Source: Myoxocephalus aenaeus (Eukaryota > Chordata > Actinopteri > Perciformes > Cottidae). Taken from it: 64,000 bases of DNA. Position numbers and translations under genes: made by a program. The notes under the pieces were generated by a model that was not told the DNA's origin, searched no databases, and was given only the letters and a program-made list of their open reading frames with translations. Of this stretch, positions 1 to 15,856 are shown piece after piece. Every line of letters begins with the position of its first letter. Position 1 is the first letter of the stretch. Where the stretch lies: contig JBAMJR010000183.1 of assembly GCA_038501785.1 (NCBI GenBank), positions 181,501 through 245,500 of the forward strand. The letters are read 5' to 3'.

Positions 1-620
1 CCTGTTGGAGCGGGACAACATACTGCCTTTTGGATTATTGTCAAGACTGCAACCGCCTGTCCTCTCTCTCTCTCGCTCGCTCTTTCTCCAAACTGTTTAC
101 TTCGATGAGAATACTGAAAGGAATCTTAACGTGACTTGTTTTCATTTCATTTTTAATATGCTGTCACTTCCAAACACGAATGAGCTGTCTTTTTAGTTCA
201 TTGCTTATGTTTTATGTAGAATCTGCCGTTTCGGTGTCATATCGGCAACACTGTTAAGTCATAGCTACACTGAATGCATGATTGTCTAACTTTGGCCGTG
301 TGTGTGTGTGTGTGTGTGTGTGTACCTGTTACAGCGTTATTGATGAACTGAGGCTGTTGCCACGAAGTTTGCACACACAGACTTGCTGAATTTTAGAATC
401 TGAATGTTTGGGAAGGAAAAGACTTCTTGCTTTTATGTTTTTAATTGTTTTTTGTTTTTTTAAATAAATGTTGCGTCACCATTCATTACTGTTACTCCAG
501 GGTCTGAATTAATTCCAGAGTCCATGTCGAGTGTGTGTATGTATGCAAGCAGTATCTTTTTTTTTTTTAAAGTGCACCGAAGTCGTGCCCATTTGAAAGA
601 TATGTGCTGTTGCCTCCCAG

Positions 621-2175
621 ATTACTACAACAACGGTGGCACAAACGGAGGAGCCGGGGCGTTGAACAGCCCGGCGGGCGGCCCGCCCCCAGCCAGCCCG
701 GCGCCGGGACCGGCTCAGGGCTCCTACGGCTCCTACTACCAGAACGACGGAGCCTACACCGCCGCGCCTGCCGCGAAGAACACCAAAAAGAAACCCCCCA
801 TGAACAAGGGAGGGAAGGCGCCCTTCACGGGTCCCCCAGGGGCCAACAGTGGGGCCGCAGGCGGGTACCAGTCCAGCAACCCCCCAGGGCAGGGCGCCTA
901 CAACCAGTATGGCCAGGGCTACGGCCAGGGGAAGAAGACTTTCAACCAGAACCAGGGGGCGGCGGGCGGATACTCGTACAGCACTGCCTACCCGAGCCAG
1001 GTGACGGGCGGGGCCGGAGGCAGCCAAGACTACAGTTATGACGGTGAGTGACGGGATTATTTGGTTCAGGCTGGGAACGTTTAGATGTGACGTCTTTTCA
1101 GCAGCGTGTTGCTGCCACCGGGACACCGGGTCTGTTTTTATTAGTTTTTTTGGTCACGAGGGAATCCATATCTCGTTAACACTTCCGGGACTTGCGACGC
1201 AGATCCGCGTTTTACTATGTTTGCGTTTTTTAAATATTCATATCTTCGCGATAAAACGTCACAGAAATAAGATTTAAATGTTGCTGGAGGCGCAAGGCTT
1301 TCACCAAAACAGTTGGTCCACGAGTAAAGTTATGTTTTCACAAGAGATATGAAACATTTCCAAAATCGAGATTCAATTTTTCAGCTTTAGGGCCATATTA
1401 TCTCTTTACCCTTGTGCATTAGGACAATGGTGCCTCATTATATAGAGAGCTGAGATTGTTCTGCAATTTTTTATGTAACACATGGGTATGTATCTGATAT
1501 GCAAGTGCCTTTTTTTTTTTTTTAAAGTTGAATATATAAAATAAACTGAATTGAAAGAAATGATGTAAAATCGAGAAAATGACCTCAGTCCCCAGAGGGT
1601 TAAAACGAGGAATATTTCTCGTTGAAAAGGACAAGCTGGTTTGTTATATTAAAAACCTCCGTTGTTTTAAAATGAAAGGCGTTCATTCAATGCTGAAAGA
1701 TAATACTTTTTATTTAATTATAACAAATGCCCTTGATTTCTTGCAATGGCGAAGATATTCTTATTTAACAAGATCCCTTTTACGTTAAGATATACTTATT
1801 TGTTACGTCATTTCTCTGTATAGCTCTACATACTGACTTATTCCGTCTTCACTTTTGGTGTAACAACATATCATGTGTTCAACGTCAGTTTCCGCCGCCC
1901 AAAAAAGTGGCCAAAAATATTATTCATTGAAGTTTTTCCATCTTTTACAAGCCAGAACTTATTATTGTTATTATTATGCCTATTCTTTTGGGAAATGGTT
2001 TCACTAACTACCAAAAACTTTCTTTGTAGGTTTCAACAACCAGTCCAATTACAACTCACAAGAAGGAGCGGGAGGCGGCGGTGGCAACAACAACCAGGGC
2101 TTTGGCACCAACCAGTACCACAACCCAGTGGGCTACGGCCGGGAGGACGGCAGCATGAACTACCAGTACAGATAA
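621..2175 (+). CDS. ilf3: Interleukin enhancer-binding factor 3, C-terminal exons (partial)
   Basis: Two coding exons are visible, 621-1043 and 2030-2175 (stop TAA 2173-2175). Both are bounded by AG/GT and joined in frame through a GAC-G|GT codon. The protein is a low-complexity Gly/Asn/Gln/Tyr/Ser tail with repeated SYGSYY- and QYGQGYGQ-like blocks, and it ends in SMNYQYR. That ending matches the terminus of the long NF110-type isoform of ILF3, a double-stranded-RNA-binding nuclear protein that acts with ILF2 in transcription, mRNA stability and translation. The DZF domain and dsRNA-binding motifs must lie upstream of base 1. The RGG/GQSY-like tail is where NF110 differs from NF90. Upstream exons are missing only because the window begins here. 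The teleost paralogue (a or b) cannot be decided. Confidence 0.88.
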
Positions 2176-2880
2176 ACTCTAACCGCTCCGCCTGTGAATC
2201 ATCGGCACCAAGCACTCGGCAGCGGTGTCTTCAGAGCCTTCTCCAAAGCAAGCGACTGCCTGTGCTCTCTGCCTTTTCCGTGTTTGCTTCTTCTTTGCTT
2301 TTGAGTTTCTATGTGGGCACAAACGGAGTTGTCTGGACTTTTTAAGAGTGGGAGATGGGTTTCGGCTGAATTTAGTGGTCTGTTTCAGTGGTCTGGTCAG
2401 TGCTTAGTCTTGTGTTTTTAGGTTATTATTTTTATTTTTATTTTTTAATCTATGCTACCAGTCATCTTCATCACTAAATAAGGAAGGCTAATTCCACAAG
2501 TTACTCATTGTCTCTGACTTGGTTTCCTTTTTATTATAAAGAGTTGTGTTGCGCAGGCCATTTTCTTTTCTCCTGTAAAACTAGTAAAATCTTTGCAGTT
2601 TTTAAAACTACAAAGCTTGTATTTCTTTTTTTGTAATGATTCAATAGACTCCAAATAGCTTGTTCTTTTTCTGCATCGCTTGTATTTTCGGCTCATTTTG
2701 TAATTTACCTAATGTGATGTAGTTATTTTAATGTTTTTTGGAGTTTACTGGAAAATACACTTACATTCTGATGTTAAGTTCACATTTCTGCTCAATGTAG
2801 CTTTTTCCATTGGGTTGGATTTGTTCCTGTTAATGTATAACAAAGTGTTTGTATTAATAAATGATTTTTATTTTGAACAG
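2176..2880 (+). other. ilf3 3' untranslated region with poly(A) signal
   Basis: The T-rich sequence after the ilf3 stop has no long ORF. It carries an AATAAA hexamer at about 2856-2861, which is the likely end of the transcript. Another AATAAA at about 464-469, in the preceding intron, could serve a shorter isoform, but nothing else supports that. Confidence 0.6.
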
Positions 2881-3540
2881 AGGTTTTTACTTTACTAAAG
2901 TATCCAGTTATATAAAGTTGGAAATTAATTATGAATGACTAGATTAAGTATGACTTGACTATTCAGGGCTCAACAGCTAGAGTTTTCACAACCTGGCAAC
3001 CCAAAATGGCGGAGAACCTCTCTAAAACAGGGTTTTTAATAAAACAACAGACTTTAGGGGGCCCATATAGTTGTGATGGGCCACTGTTGAAGTAGGGAAG
3101 ACTTCCTTTTCAAAAGGTTCATATTATGAAATGAAATGAATCAAACGAGTATGGTGTTTGAGCTTTGTTTAGGGCATTACCTGTGAAATGTCATTAATTA
3201 ATAATGCATTTAAATTATATAGAGCTTTTCATAATACTCAAAGTGACTATACACAACATTTAAAATATCCTAAAAGCTATCCAATAAAATAATGGAACAA
3301 ATAAAATAAATAAAAACAAGAACATAAAACAGTCATACATTAAAAGCAGTTCTGAATTAACTATCGTTATATAGTTTAAATATCAGAAATTAGACTCTTA
3401 TTTAATATAACAGCATGCAATTCATATTAAAGAAACTACTAAAAGCGCACCACAAAAACAAATGAACTACAGTCTTTACGGTACTCCGTTCCCACCTTCC
3501 TGAAGTCTCGCTACTCCAATACGTTCGGCCTTGGGTAACG
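2881..3540. repeat. ilf3-farsa intergenic spacer with LINE-tail-like sequence
   Basis: AT-rich spacer. The stretch at about 3205-3330 ('tatatagagcttttcataatactcaaag') resembles the common fish L2/Rex-type LINE 3' tail that also seems present near 29,340. No ORF is convincing. Family assignment is from memory of the motif and is tentative. Confidence 0.3.
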
Positions 3541-3579
3541 TGACGTCACATCCGGTGACGGTCTCTTTAGGGCTCCAGC
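3527..3579 (+). promoter_or_regulatory. Probable farsa core promoter with CRE and ETS-like motifs
   Basis: Just upstream of the farsa ATG is a perfect palindromic CRE (TGACGTCA, 3541-3548), followed by an ETS-like ATCCGG and a GC-rich, TATA-less stretch. This composition is typical of housekeeping promoters. Function is inferred from motifs only. Confidence 0.5.
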
Positions 3580-6500
3580 ATGGCGGATACCGGTGTGGTG
3601 GAGACGCTCCTACGGCGGATTGAGACGGTGGACGACGGCGTGGACAGCCTGGAGGTGGCCAGCAGCCTCGGGGTGGACCACCAGGTCCTCGTCGGGGCCG
3701 TGAAGAGCCTGCAGGCCCTCGGCGACGTGAGTTGTTACGGGTCTGGAGCGGCGGCGGAAGTCACGACCGTTGGCGTCAACATTGGGCAGTTAGCGCGACT
3801 GACGCAATATCGTCGAAGTTAAATAGACGAGTATTGTCCGGTTTAATGCGCTCAGCATTGTGACATGTAGTGAATTAAAACCCCGTTAATTTATCCAGTT
3901 AGCAGGTATAATATCGACACTTGTCTGTTCCCCGCTCCTCCAGTTGATCTCGGCCGAGCTGCGCTCCTCTAAGCACTGGGAGCTGTCGGGTGAAGGCACG
4001 GAGATAGCCGAGCAGGGCAGCCACGAAGCCCGGGTGTTCGGCTCCATCCCGCCGGAGGGTCTGGCGCAGAGCGAGCTCATGGTGAGTGTGTGTGTGTGTG
4101 TGTGTGTGTGTCACAGGTGGACAGTTTGTTGTTCAGGTGTAAACACAGTGGGAAGCAGGAATCTAACGTGTGTTATGTGAGGGTAATGTTATAAAATGTT
4201 TGTCATAGTAAACTAAGTATTTTCGGACTTTGGACATTTGAAGATTTCACCTTTTTAGTATATCTTTTTCCCCCCCACAATTTTCTGGCATTTTATTGGC
4301 AAAATGTAATGAATTTGAATGGCGAAAGGAGGCCACACTGATTGTTGAAATGTATATATTTGCTATATATAAATATATTAAAACAGAATTATTATTTTTG
4401 TGTCTGAAAGGGGAAATTTATGGAGGCTTTCGACTTTATTATCTCATAATTATGACTTTCTATCTCATAATTTCGACTTTATTATCTCATAATTTTGTAA
4501 ACGAGCTTCCATAGATATTCAAAGATGAGCAAACCAGTCTAAAAGTCCATGCTCTTTAAAATACACGATTATAGTTATAACTTATCATTACTCTAATTTA
4601 AACCCTGTCTTTCTCTCCCGTTGTTACTTATTGCGGCCATGATTCTTTAGAAAGTACAAGACAATGAGGAGATGAAATAATAAAGGAAAAGTGGAAACAT
4701 TTGCTTACAGTCACAAGTTTTAACTATTAATACCAGGTACAATATTTTTTTTTACTGTATGAGAATATTATTGCTCCATCTAAGTTACATCCAGATAGCA
4801 ACGGACCGATGAGGGACACTGAATGAAAGGAAGCTTTACCGTAGACGGCGATCTTTCTCTGTGTCTCAAGTTCTGTTTACTTTGTATATTTCTTCCTGCA
4901 TGTAACTTTCGGAGGGAGTCAGCTGAGGCTGGGATTAAAAGGTCTCTCACGTAAACAATGCGAAGAAATATGAGGGCAAAAGCCATTCACTCTTCTTCCA
5001 TAAACGCATAGTGGACTGTTTTGATATTTCCGCTGACATTGTTTCGTCCCCCCCCCCCCCCGTACAGAAATTGTCCTTCGGGAAGATCGGCTTCAGCAAG
5101 GCCATGTCCAACAAGTGGATCCGAGTGGACAAGGCGCACGAGGGCGGCCCGAGGATCTTCAGGACGGTAGGCGGCCAGTTGATCTTCGACTCTTCGTTAT
5201 CACGGGCCGTTTTGTGAGCCGTGGCTGCCGAGTAAAGTGTGTGTGCGCGTGTGGTCATGTGTCGACACCCTTCCTCTCTCAGGTGGAGAACATAGAGGAC
5301 CAGGTCAGAGATAAGCTGCTTCTGGTTCAAAAGGGGAACTCCTCTCAGCTGGAAGAGAAAGAGAAGAACGAGCTGAAGAAGAGAAAACTGCTCTCTGAGC
5401 TGTAAGTCCCCAGATCGTTGTGATGCTTTTGTCCACCAGTAGGCGGCGGTAGAAGGTTGTGGTGGCTCGGCGTTCAACCCCTCCACGAGTCAGCGTTAGG
5501 TTGAGATCCTATTATGTCTGTCCTAGAGGATGGCATCTTGGCTGTGATGTGTGCATTTTTCACAGTTTTTATAGGCAAGTTATAAATTAGTTAATCAAGA
5601 AAACATTTGGCAAATACATGATCAGATTAACTACATCATAATAGTTTTTAAGAAGACATAACCTTGCAGTTTGAATCTGTTTGTTGCCGATATCTAAATA
5701 TTCAAACATCAGACATTTGTAACGACTCCTCTGCAGCAAGTCAAGAACCCGAAATGTAGACTGTGCATGGGTGACTGCGTTTTGTATGTTGGTTTAAAAC
5801 CTGCTGAAATAGCCTCTGGATTGACACCAAGGGTGCAAAAGCAAACTGAGACCAGAGAGAGAGAGAGAAACACGTTTTCTTTTTGCGTTTAGGACGGTGA
5901 AGTCGTACTGGATCACGAAGGGCAGCTCCTTCAGCACCACCGTCACCAAGCAGGAGACGGAGCTCACTCCCGAGATGATTGCCAAGTGAGTACGGTTTTA
6001 GTTTTTCAATTTCAAAATATCAAAACAAAACAACGTGAACACGCGTCCCGTCTGCCCTCCTCCGTCTGTCAGTGACGGAGTGTCAGGGACTCGGACCGAA
6101 GACGCAGAAAATCCTCCGCCCTTAAAAAGGGGACAAGTCCAAAGACATGGACTTTGTGCTAAAGGCAGGGCTGGACAAAATGATCGTGACCCAAAGAATT
6201 GACATCACATTGGCAGCTTATTAAAAAAAACTCTTTATTCTGTTGTTAGTGCGTCCCACCAGGCGGCCATTAGTCTGTTTGTAGGAGACGAAAGTGACAG
6301 GGAGGCTCCTTCACATTTATAAAGTCAATGGAGAGCGATTTATTGTTTTCCCCTCCGGCGTTAAAAGCTTAAATGTTCTCACAACGAGCCCTTCATGTCT
6401 ACATTGGGAGCTGGTATCTACAGTAGCCCAGAGCAGACAAACCAAACACGAAGTCTAGAGAAAGCCTTTCATGCTTTTTACGCTTCCTGAAGGCCGCCGT

Positions 6501-8716
6501 AGTTCTCCTTAGACGGGGAGGGGTGAGCAGACGTGTTATTCAGTTCCACATGGCTCCCTTCTAAACATTATATAGTCACGCAAACTTTTAGTTGCTTTTG
6601 ATTTTAATTAAATAAATTAAAAAAATGCCATCCAGAAATGTCACAATGCATGTTGAGTGAAACTTAACTGAGACCCTAAAATAGTCACCGTATCTGTAAG
6701 ATGCGTGGAAATAGGAAATAAAGATAAATAGATAAACATTCGACCTGCTCATAATACAGCTTGTGCTGTTTTCATACCGAGGATGAGAGATATGCAAGCG
6801 GAATTAAAAGGTTGGCATGAAATCATATCATAGAGGGGATTTGGCTAAAAGCAGCATCCAGATGTTCCTTCTTCCCACGCATAAACATTTCAAACGTGAC
6901 GCTGCTTTCACATCTGTGCCGACTGATGCTCTCAGCTGCAGATAAATATAAAAAAAATGCTCAAACAAGTTGGGAGAAATTGTATTTATTAACGATAAAA
7001 CCTACCGACAATGAAGAAGGGAGGAGGAACAGCTTTTCCAGACTCCGCCCCTCACAGCTTTCGTCTTGCTCGCGTTGTGTTGCAGCGGCAGCTGGAAGGA
7101 CAAGACGTTCAAGCCCTACAACTTCGAGGCCCTGGGCGTGGCCCCCGACTGCGGCCACATGCACCCGCTGATGAAGGTGCGAACGCAGTTCAGGCAGATC
7201 TTCCTGGAGATGGGGTGAGCGAGCGGCTGCAAATATCGCACTTCAAAAAAACACATGCGAAAACGATAAATACGAACAAAAACAAAACGAACTCCCTGCT
7301 TCCCGTAGCTTCACGGAGATGCCGACCAACAACTTCATCGAGAGCTCGTTCTGGAACTTCGACTCCCTGTTCCAGCCCCAGCAGCACCCGGCCCGAGACC
7401 AGCACGACACCTTCTTCCTGTCCGGTGAGGCGTCCGTCTTTCATCCCGCCGAGTGCTGTCGCTCTCCGGCCGCGTGCCAAGTCACTCTTCATTATTTACA
7501 CCAAACATGTTCTGTTCCAGACCCAGCGCTCGCACACGGGTTCCCTCAGGACTACCTGGAGAGAGTGAAGAAGGTCCACTCAGAGGGAGGCTACGGCTCG
7601 CAAGGGTGAGACAAATAAAAATGATTTTAAAAGGGAAGATTCGCCACTTTTTATGTGGATGTCCAGTCAGCGTTGATGGTAAATGTAGTCTTAACACAGC
7701 GGTCCCCAACCTTTTTTTCGCCACGGACCGGTTTCGTGTCAACCACAAGGTAGCCGGTTCGATCCCCAGTCCCCCCATAGCTCACACGTCGAAGTGTCCC
7801 TGAGCAAGACACTGAACCCTAAATTGCTCCCCGGGCGCCTCACAGGGCTGCCCACTGCTCCTTAAGACATTAAGGATGGGTTAAATGCAGAGGACACATT
7901 TCATGTATGTATGTACTATGACGAATAAAAAGGATTTCTATTTTTCTTTTTTCTATTAAAACTACAAATGTTTCAACAGAAATATAATCTTTTATTTCCT
8001 TATCCATCATTTGAATTGTATGTATGGTTTTAAAAAAATGAAAACCCCAACTAAAGATGACTATAACAAAGTAAAATAACACATTTAGAAGTTGGTTCAC
8101 ACTGAGTTATGCGTCATAGATGATCTGCAATTTTCTTCTTCTGTGTTGATCCGACTTGAGACTCAAAACAGTGATAAAATCTGAACGGTGAGTTTTTAAT
8201 GCTCGGTTGAACCCCTTACCGGTGGTGCCTTCATGTACCATGATGCATTGCGCACAGGCTTCTGACACCAGGGCGTCCCCACAGCATGAAGGACTTTATA
8301 TCCTCAGTCGACTACATTTACCATCAACACTGATCGGACATCTAACGCGCTGCGGATTCTCCCTTTAACGCGGCCTGTGCCTGCTAGCTAATCCGCGTCT
8401 GTCTTTCAGGTACAAGTACGACTGGAAGATAGAGGAGGCTCAGAAGAACATCCTCCGCACTCACACCACGGCAGTCAGCGCGCGCATGCTGTACAAACTG
8501 GCGCAGCAGGTGAGTCTTACGCCGGGAAAGATGCGACAAACGCTTCACAAACACGGCTTGGCAAGTTCCCAAAATAGATGCTAATAGGATTGAAATCTGA
8601 ATGTCCTGAAGAAGAGGTTGGTCGCCCCGAGCCCTAAGGATATTCAAAGGAAATGTATCTCTGGACTACAGAGCAGCGCCTCTCCCCAACTCGTCCTCCA
8701 AACACCATTTAAAAAA

Positions 8717-8754
<38 letters not shown>

Positions 8755-10650
8755 TTTGTTATTTCCATGTAATCAGTTTCGTTGCACAATAAACAAACCT
8801 TGAAGGTTTCATCCCCCTTTTCAATGTAGTATGTACTTCTTACGGTCATTAAAAAAACCTGGAAAAGTCATGCAATTTTAAAATGGTTATTTCCAGGCCT
8901 GGAAAAATCCCAAAAGTTTTGGAAAATTAATTGAAATGTGTTCTATTCATGTGTTCATGTCGTTCATTTACGCTGAGTTTGAAATAATGAATATGCTTTT
9001 AAAAGAAAGACACTCAAAATATAAGCAGGCATACATATAAATGTTTATTCTTTTAATCAAACTATTGTCTCTCATTCATTTGTGTCATTTAAGGTTTACT
9101 GTATGCTTTGTATTCTCATTGTTAGTTTAAATACTACATTTACTCACTTTTTCATGTTTACACCCAGATTTCACAAAATGTTTGGTCATGGAAACCCACT
9201 GGTCAGAATGAGCATGAACCCTGTACAGAGCAGCGTCTCTCCCCAACTCCTCCTCTGACGTGACGCTCTTCTCTTCTCCACCAGGAGAAGTTCACCCCCG
9301 TCAAGTATTTCTCCATCGACCGCGTGTTCAGGAACGAGACCCTGGACGCCACCCATCTGGCCGAGTTCCACCAGATCGAGGGCGTGGTGGCCGACTACGG
9401 GCTCACGCTGGGGGACCTCATGGGCATCCTGCACGAGTTCTTCACCAAGCTAGGTGAGGGGGATACGCTCCACTACTCAGAAGTTCATTTAGTGAGTGGT
9501 TTTTAGATTTAGCATCTTTCTGATGTCGGTCATGTTTCATATGGCATTTTCTGGTGTTTGTTCCTTTTGTAACGTGTTCCTTGTCTGCTGTGCACTTTGT
9601 CTGTATGACTTTTGGTGACAAATGAGTTTCCTCACTGGGGATTAATACAGTTTTCTAATTAGTATTGCTGCGAGCTACGTTGTTTTACTGGAGGCATGAA
9701 ACGCTGATTGTTGTCCACGCCTCACTAACATTAACCCTCGTTTATTTTCTAGGCATTACCAAACTACGCTTCAAGCCGGCCTACAACCCGTACACGGAGC
9801 CCAGCATGGAGGTGTTCAGCTACCATGAAGGTATAGTGCAGCGTGTCCCAGACTCTTTATTCTGAGTTCACAATGAGCCCAGATAGCGTCGCCAAATGAA
9901 TATCATATCTTAATGTGAAGGGCTGGGGAGAAAAGAATGAGAGCGAGCCCACCTAAATGCATTTATTTGTTCTCATGTTTTAAGTATATAAAGCATGCAT
10001 AAAACAAAGATGTGATTCATCACACGTATATCTTTTTAAAATGTCTGTTTTTACATTTTCAAGATGATAAACGGTGATGTTGCAGTTTTACTGTTGCAAA
10101 TTGCAGTAAAAATGCCCAATGTTGTTTTTTAATGAAACATTTCAAGGTTTTCTGCTCCACAAAGGCAAACGGCCAGAACTACATGTTAAAATGTCCCAAG
10201 TGAAAGCGAGCTTGGAGATAACTACAGTGAGCTGTTACTCCACAACTAAATTACACGGCGGCTAAATCCCATTACGACTGAGGGAAAGCCCCCCAACTAA
10301 ACCCCTGCTAATGCTAACTAGCTTAGCAGATCACAAGGTCACAGTAGCTGCTACTACTACTGCTAATAATGTCTTGTATTGATTTCAATCATAATAGACA
10401 AACAGAAGGACACATAAAATTAAAGAATATTACAACCTTTCTATCTGTTAAAAGCTTTTTTTTTATAGGACAGTTCTGTTTTTGGTGGCTATAATCAATA
10501 ATTAATTTGAGTGCGACCTGTCCCCGTTCATGCAGGACTAAAGAAGTGGGTGGAGCTCGGGAACTCCGGGGTCTTCAGACCGGAGATGCTGCTGCCCATG
10601 GGCCTTCCTGAGGACGTGTCTGTGATCGCCTGGGGGCTGTCTCTGGAGAG

Positions 10651-10715
<65 letters not shown>

Positions 10716-11506
10716 CACTCTGTTCCAGTTTCTCAGCCGTTCTGACCTGCTTTATTTGGTCAGGTCAGTGCACATCTGCGCCAATGTATACCTTGTTGCT
10801 AATCTCTTTCCATTTAGGGATTAAAGCTGTGAGGTCCAGCTCCAGAAGTCACCGGTCCTCTGGCTGTGCTCTCTTCTGTCTGACCCACATTAACACATTT
10901 ACCGTAAATTTCGGGTTACAAGCCGCTACTACCTTCGGTCAGTGTCCCCGACAGCTCCCCGCTGTAGCCAGCTGGGGCTCCTGCTAGCGCTCCGTCACTT
11001 CCCCGCTAACTTCCGCTAGCTCCCTGAAAACCACCGAAGGTAGCGGGACCAGGTCGACACCCGACTTGGGCAGAGGGGACGCGGGCAGTAGCAGCAGCAG
11101 CAGCTGGTAGCAAGCAGAAGCGCTAGCTAGCGCTTCTGCTTGCTACTAGCTTGCTACAGCGGGGACACTGATCAGCCGTAGGCTCCTACGGCTTGTAACC
11201 CGAAATGTACGGCAGGTTTATTCTCTGAACGGGGTTAGTCCTGCTCCAGGAATGATTAAAAATATACAGAATTGATTCAAATCATTTTACGTTGGAGTAC
11301 AAACTGTACGTCGGTGAAGGCAGTGTGTAGGCCACCACACGGACACACACTTTGGCCTCTGTTTTCACGTAACGATAACAAGCTGTCCTCTGACCCGCAG
11401 GCCCACCATGATTAAATACGGCATCAACAACATCAGGGAGCTGGTGGGACACAAGGTGAACCTGCAGATGGTCTACGACAGCCCCGTGTGTCGGCTGGAC
11501 TCCTGA
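3580..11506 (+). CDS. farsa: Phenylalanyl-tRNA synthetase alpha subunit (cytosolic), complete
   Basis: Thirteen coding exons: 3580-3726, 3944-4081, 5068-5166, 5283-5401, 5893-5985, 7086-7214, 7309-7424, 7521-7605, 8410-8509, 9285-9453, 9753-9830, 10536-10650, 11401-11506. All have AG/GT borders and join in frame to 497 aa (human is 508). The product is the catalytic alpha chain of the cytosolic alpha2-beta2 PheRS, which charges tRNA-Phe. The N-terminal ~90 residues are the winged-helix tRNA-binding region (starting [15 protein letters not shown]). The class II catalytic core follows, with motif 2 FRNETLD at residues 357-363 and motif 3 GLSLERPT near residue 458-465. Near-identity to human FARSA is seen in blocks such as [20 protein letters not shown]. 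The start codon is the first ATG after the promoter and gives the conserved MAD N-terminus. The C-terminus stops shortly after CRLDS, without the proline-rich tail of the human protein. Confidence 0.96.
4082..4112 (+). repeat. (GT)n microsatellite at a farsa 5' splice site
   Basis: The donor of farsa exon 2 (GTGAGT at 4082) runs directly into about 13 GT units. Confidence 0.9.
7695..7925. repeat. Nested dispersed repeats: hAT-like start and SINE-like sequence in farsa intron 8
   Basis: 'CAGCGGTCCCCAACC...GCCACGGACCGG' at 7699 looks like a hAT terminal sequence. It runs into a sequence with a Pol III B-box-like GGTTCGATCCC (7758) and the 'CCCTGAGCAAGACACTGAACCC' motif common in fish SINEs, ending in an AATAAAAAGG tail near 7925. 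Boundaries and family names are from recognition, not alignment. Confidence 0.5.
8719..8750. repeat. (TA)n microsatellite
   Basis: An uninterrupted TA run in farsa intron 9. It is flanked by AAAAAACTATA and TATAGTTTTTG, which form a perfect hairpin. Confidence 0.9.
8826..9226 (+). repeat. Copy 1 of a ~430-bp DNA-transposon-like repeat
   Basis: Starts near 'TACGGTCATTAAAAAAACCTGGAAAAGTCATG' and ends 'GAACCCTG'. The interior ('CGTTCATTTACGCTGAGTTTG', 'AAGCAGGCATACATA') is shared with copies at 38,533-38,976, 40,885-41,315 and, inverted, 63,387-63,798. The left end is decayed. Confidence 0.8.
10651..10711 (+). repeat. (CA)n microsatellite starting at the farsa exon 12 donor
   Basis: Exon 12 ends at 10650. 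The donor GT at 10651 is immediately followed by about 29 CA units, so the intronic donor context is itself microsatellite. Confidence 0.92.
10902..11212. mobile_element. ~311-bp hairpin MITE in the last farsa intron
   Basis: The ends are inverted repeats: CCGTAAATTTCGGGTTACAA at 10902 and its near complement finishing at 11212 (reverse strand CCGTACATTTCGGGTTACAA). An inner pair (CAGTGTCCCCG ... CGGGGACACTG) and a central palindrome around AGCGCTAGCTAGCGCT (about 11128-11137) let the whole unit fold into one long hairpin. There is no coding capacity. Confidence 0.75.
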
Positions 11507-14860
<3,354 letters not shown>

Positions 14861-14959
14861 TCCGACGTAGAGGCTATTAGTGCCGAGCCAAGCTGTTTAG
14901 GGAGTTTCCTTGATGTGGCCCTCTACATTACAACCACTACAGTACACTACATTGACTAC

Positions 14960-15856
14960 ACTGTTTACAACATGTTACATTACAACATGTTACATTAAAA
15001 CATGTTACATTACAACCTGTTACATTACAACCTGTTACATTACAACCTGTTACATTACAACATGTTACATTACAACCTGTTACATTACAACATGTTACAT
15101 TACAACCTGTTACATTAAAACATGTTACATTACAACCTGTTACATTACAACATGTTACATTACAACCTGTTACATTAAAACATGTTACATTACAACCTGT
15201 TACATTAAAACATGTTACATTACAACCTGTTACATTACAACATGTTACATTACAACCTGTTACATTACAACATGTTACATTACAACCTGTTACATTAAAA
15301 CATGTTACATTACAACCTGTTACATTACAACATGTTACATTACAACCTGTTACATTACAACCTGTTACATTACAACATGTTACATTACAACATGTTACAG
15401 TACAACCTGTTACATTACAACATGTTACATTATATAACCTGTTACATTACAACCTGTTACATTACAACATGTTACATTACAACCTGTTACATTACAACAT
15501 GTTACATTACAACATGTTACATTACAACCTGTTACATTACAACCTGTTACATTACAACATGTTACATTACAACCTGTTACATTACAACCTGTTACATTAC
15601 AACCTGTTACATTACAACATGTTACATTACAACCTGTTACATTACAACCTGTTACATTACAACATGTTACATTACAACATGTTACATTACAACATGTTAC
15701 AGTACAACCTGTTACATTACAACATGTTACATTATATAACCTGTTACATTACAACATGTTACATTACAACCTGTTACATTACAACCTGTTACATTACAAC
15801 ATGTTACATTACAACCTGTTACATTACAACCTGTTACATTACAACCTGTTACATTA
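14960..15856. repeat. 15-bp minisatellite, about 60 units
   Basis: Tandem units ACATTACAAC(A/C)TGTT with an internal variant ACATTAAAACATGTT confined to the left third. In one frame it reads as repeats of TCYIT, but this is a by-product of 15 being divisible by 3, not evidence of a gene. Two rare variants (ACAGTACAACCTGTT and the break ATTATATAACC) recur about 303 bp apart (15,431 and 15,734), showing a higher-order duplication of about 20 units. Confidence 0.97.

Noticed and set aside
1..620. A further ilf3 coding exon in the first 620 bases
   Set aside because: I found no segment with both splice sites and an ILF3-like frame; treated as intron.
509..1126. 205-aa minus-strand frame opposite the ilf3 exon
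   Set aside because: Antisense shadow of a GC-rich, stop-poor coding exon; no similarity to a known protein and no splice or promoter signals.
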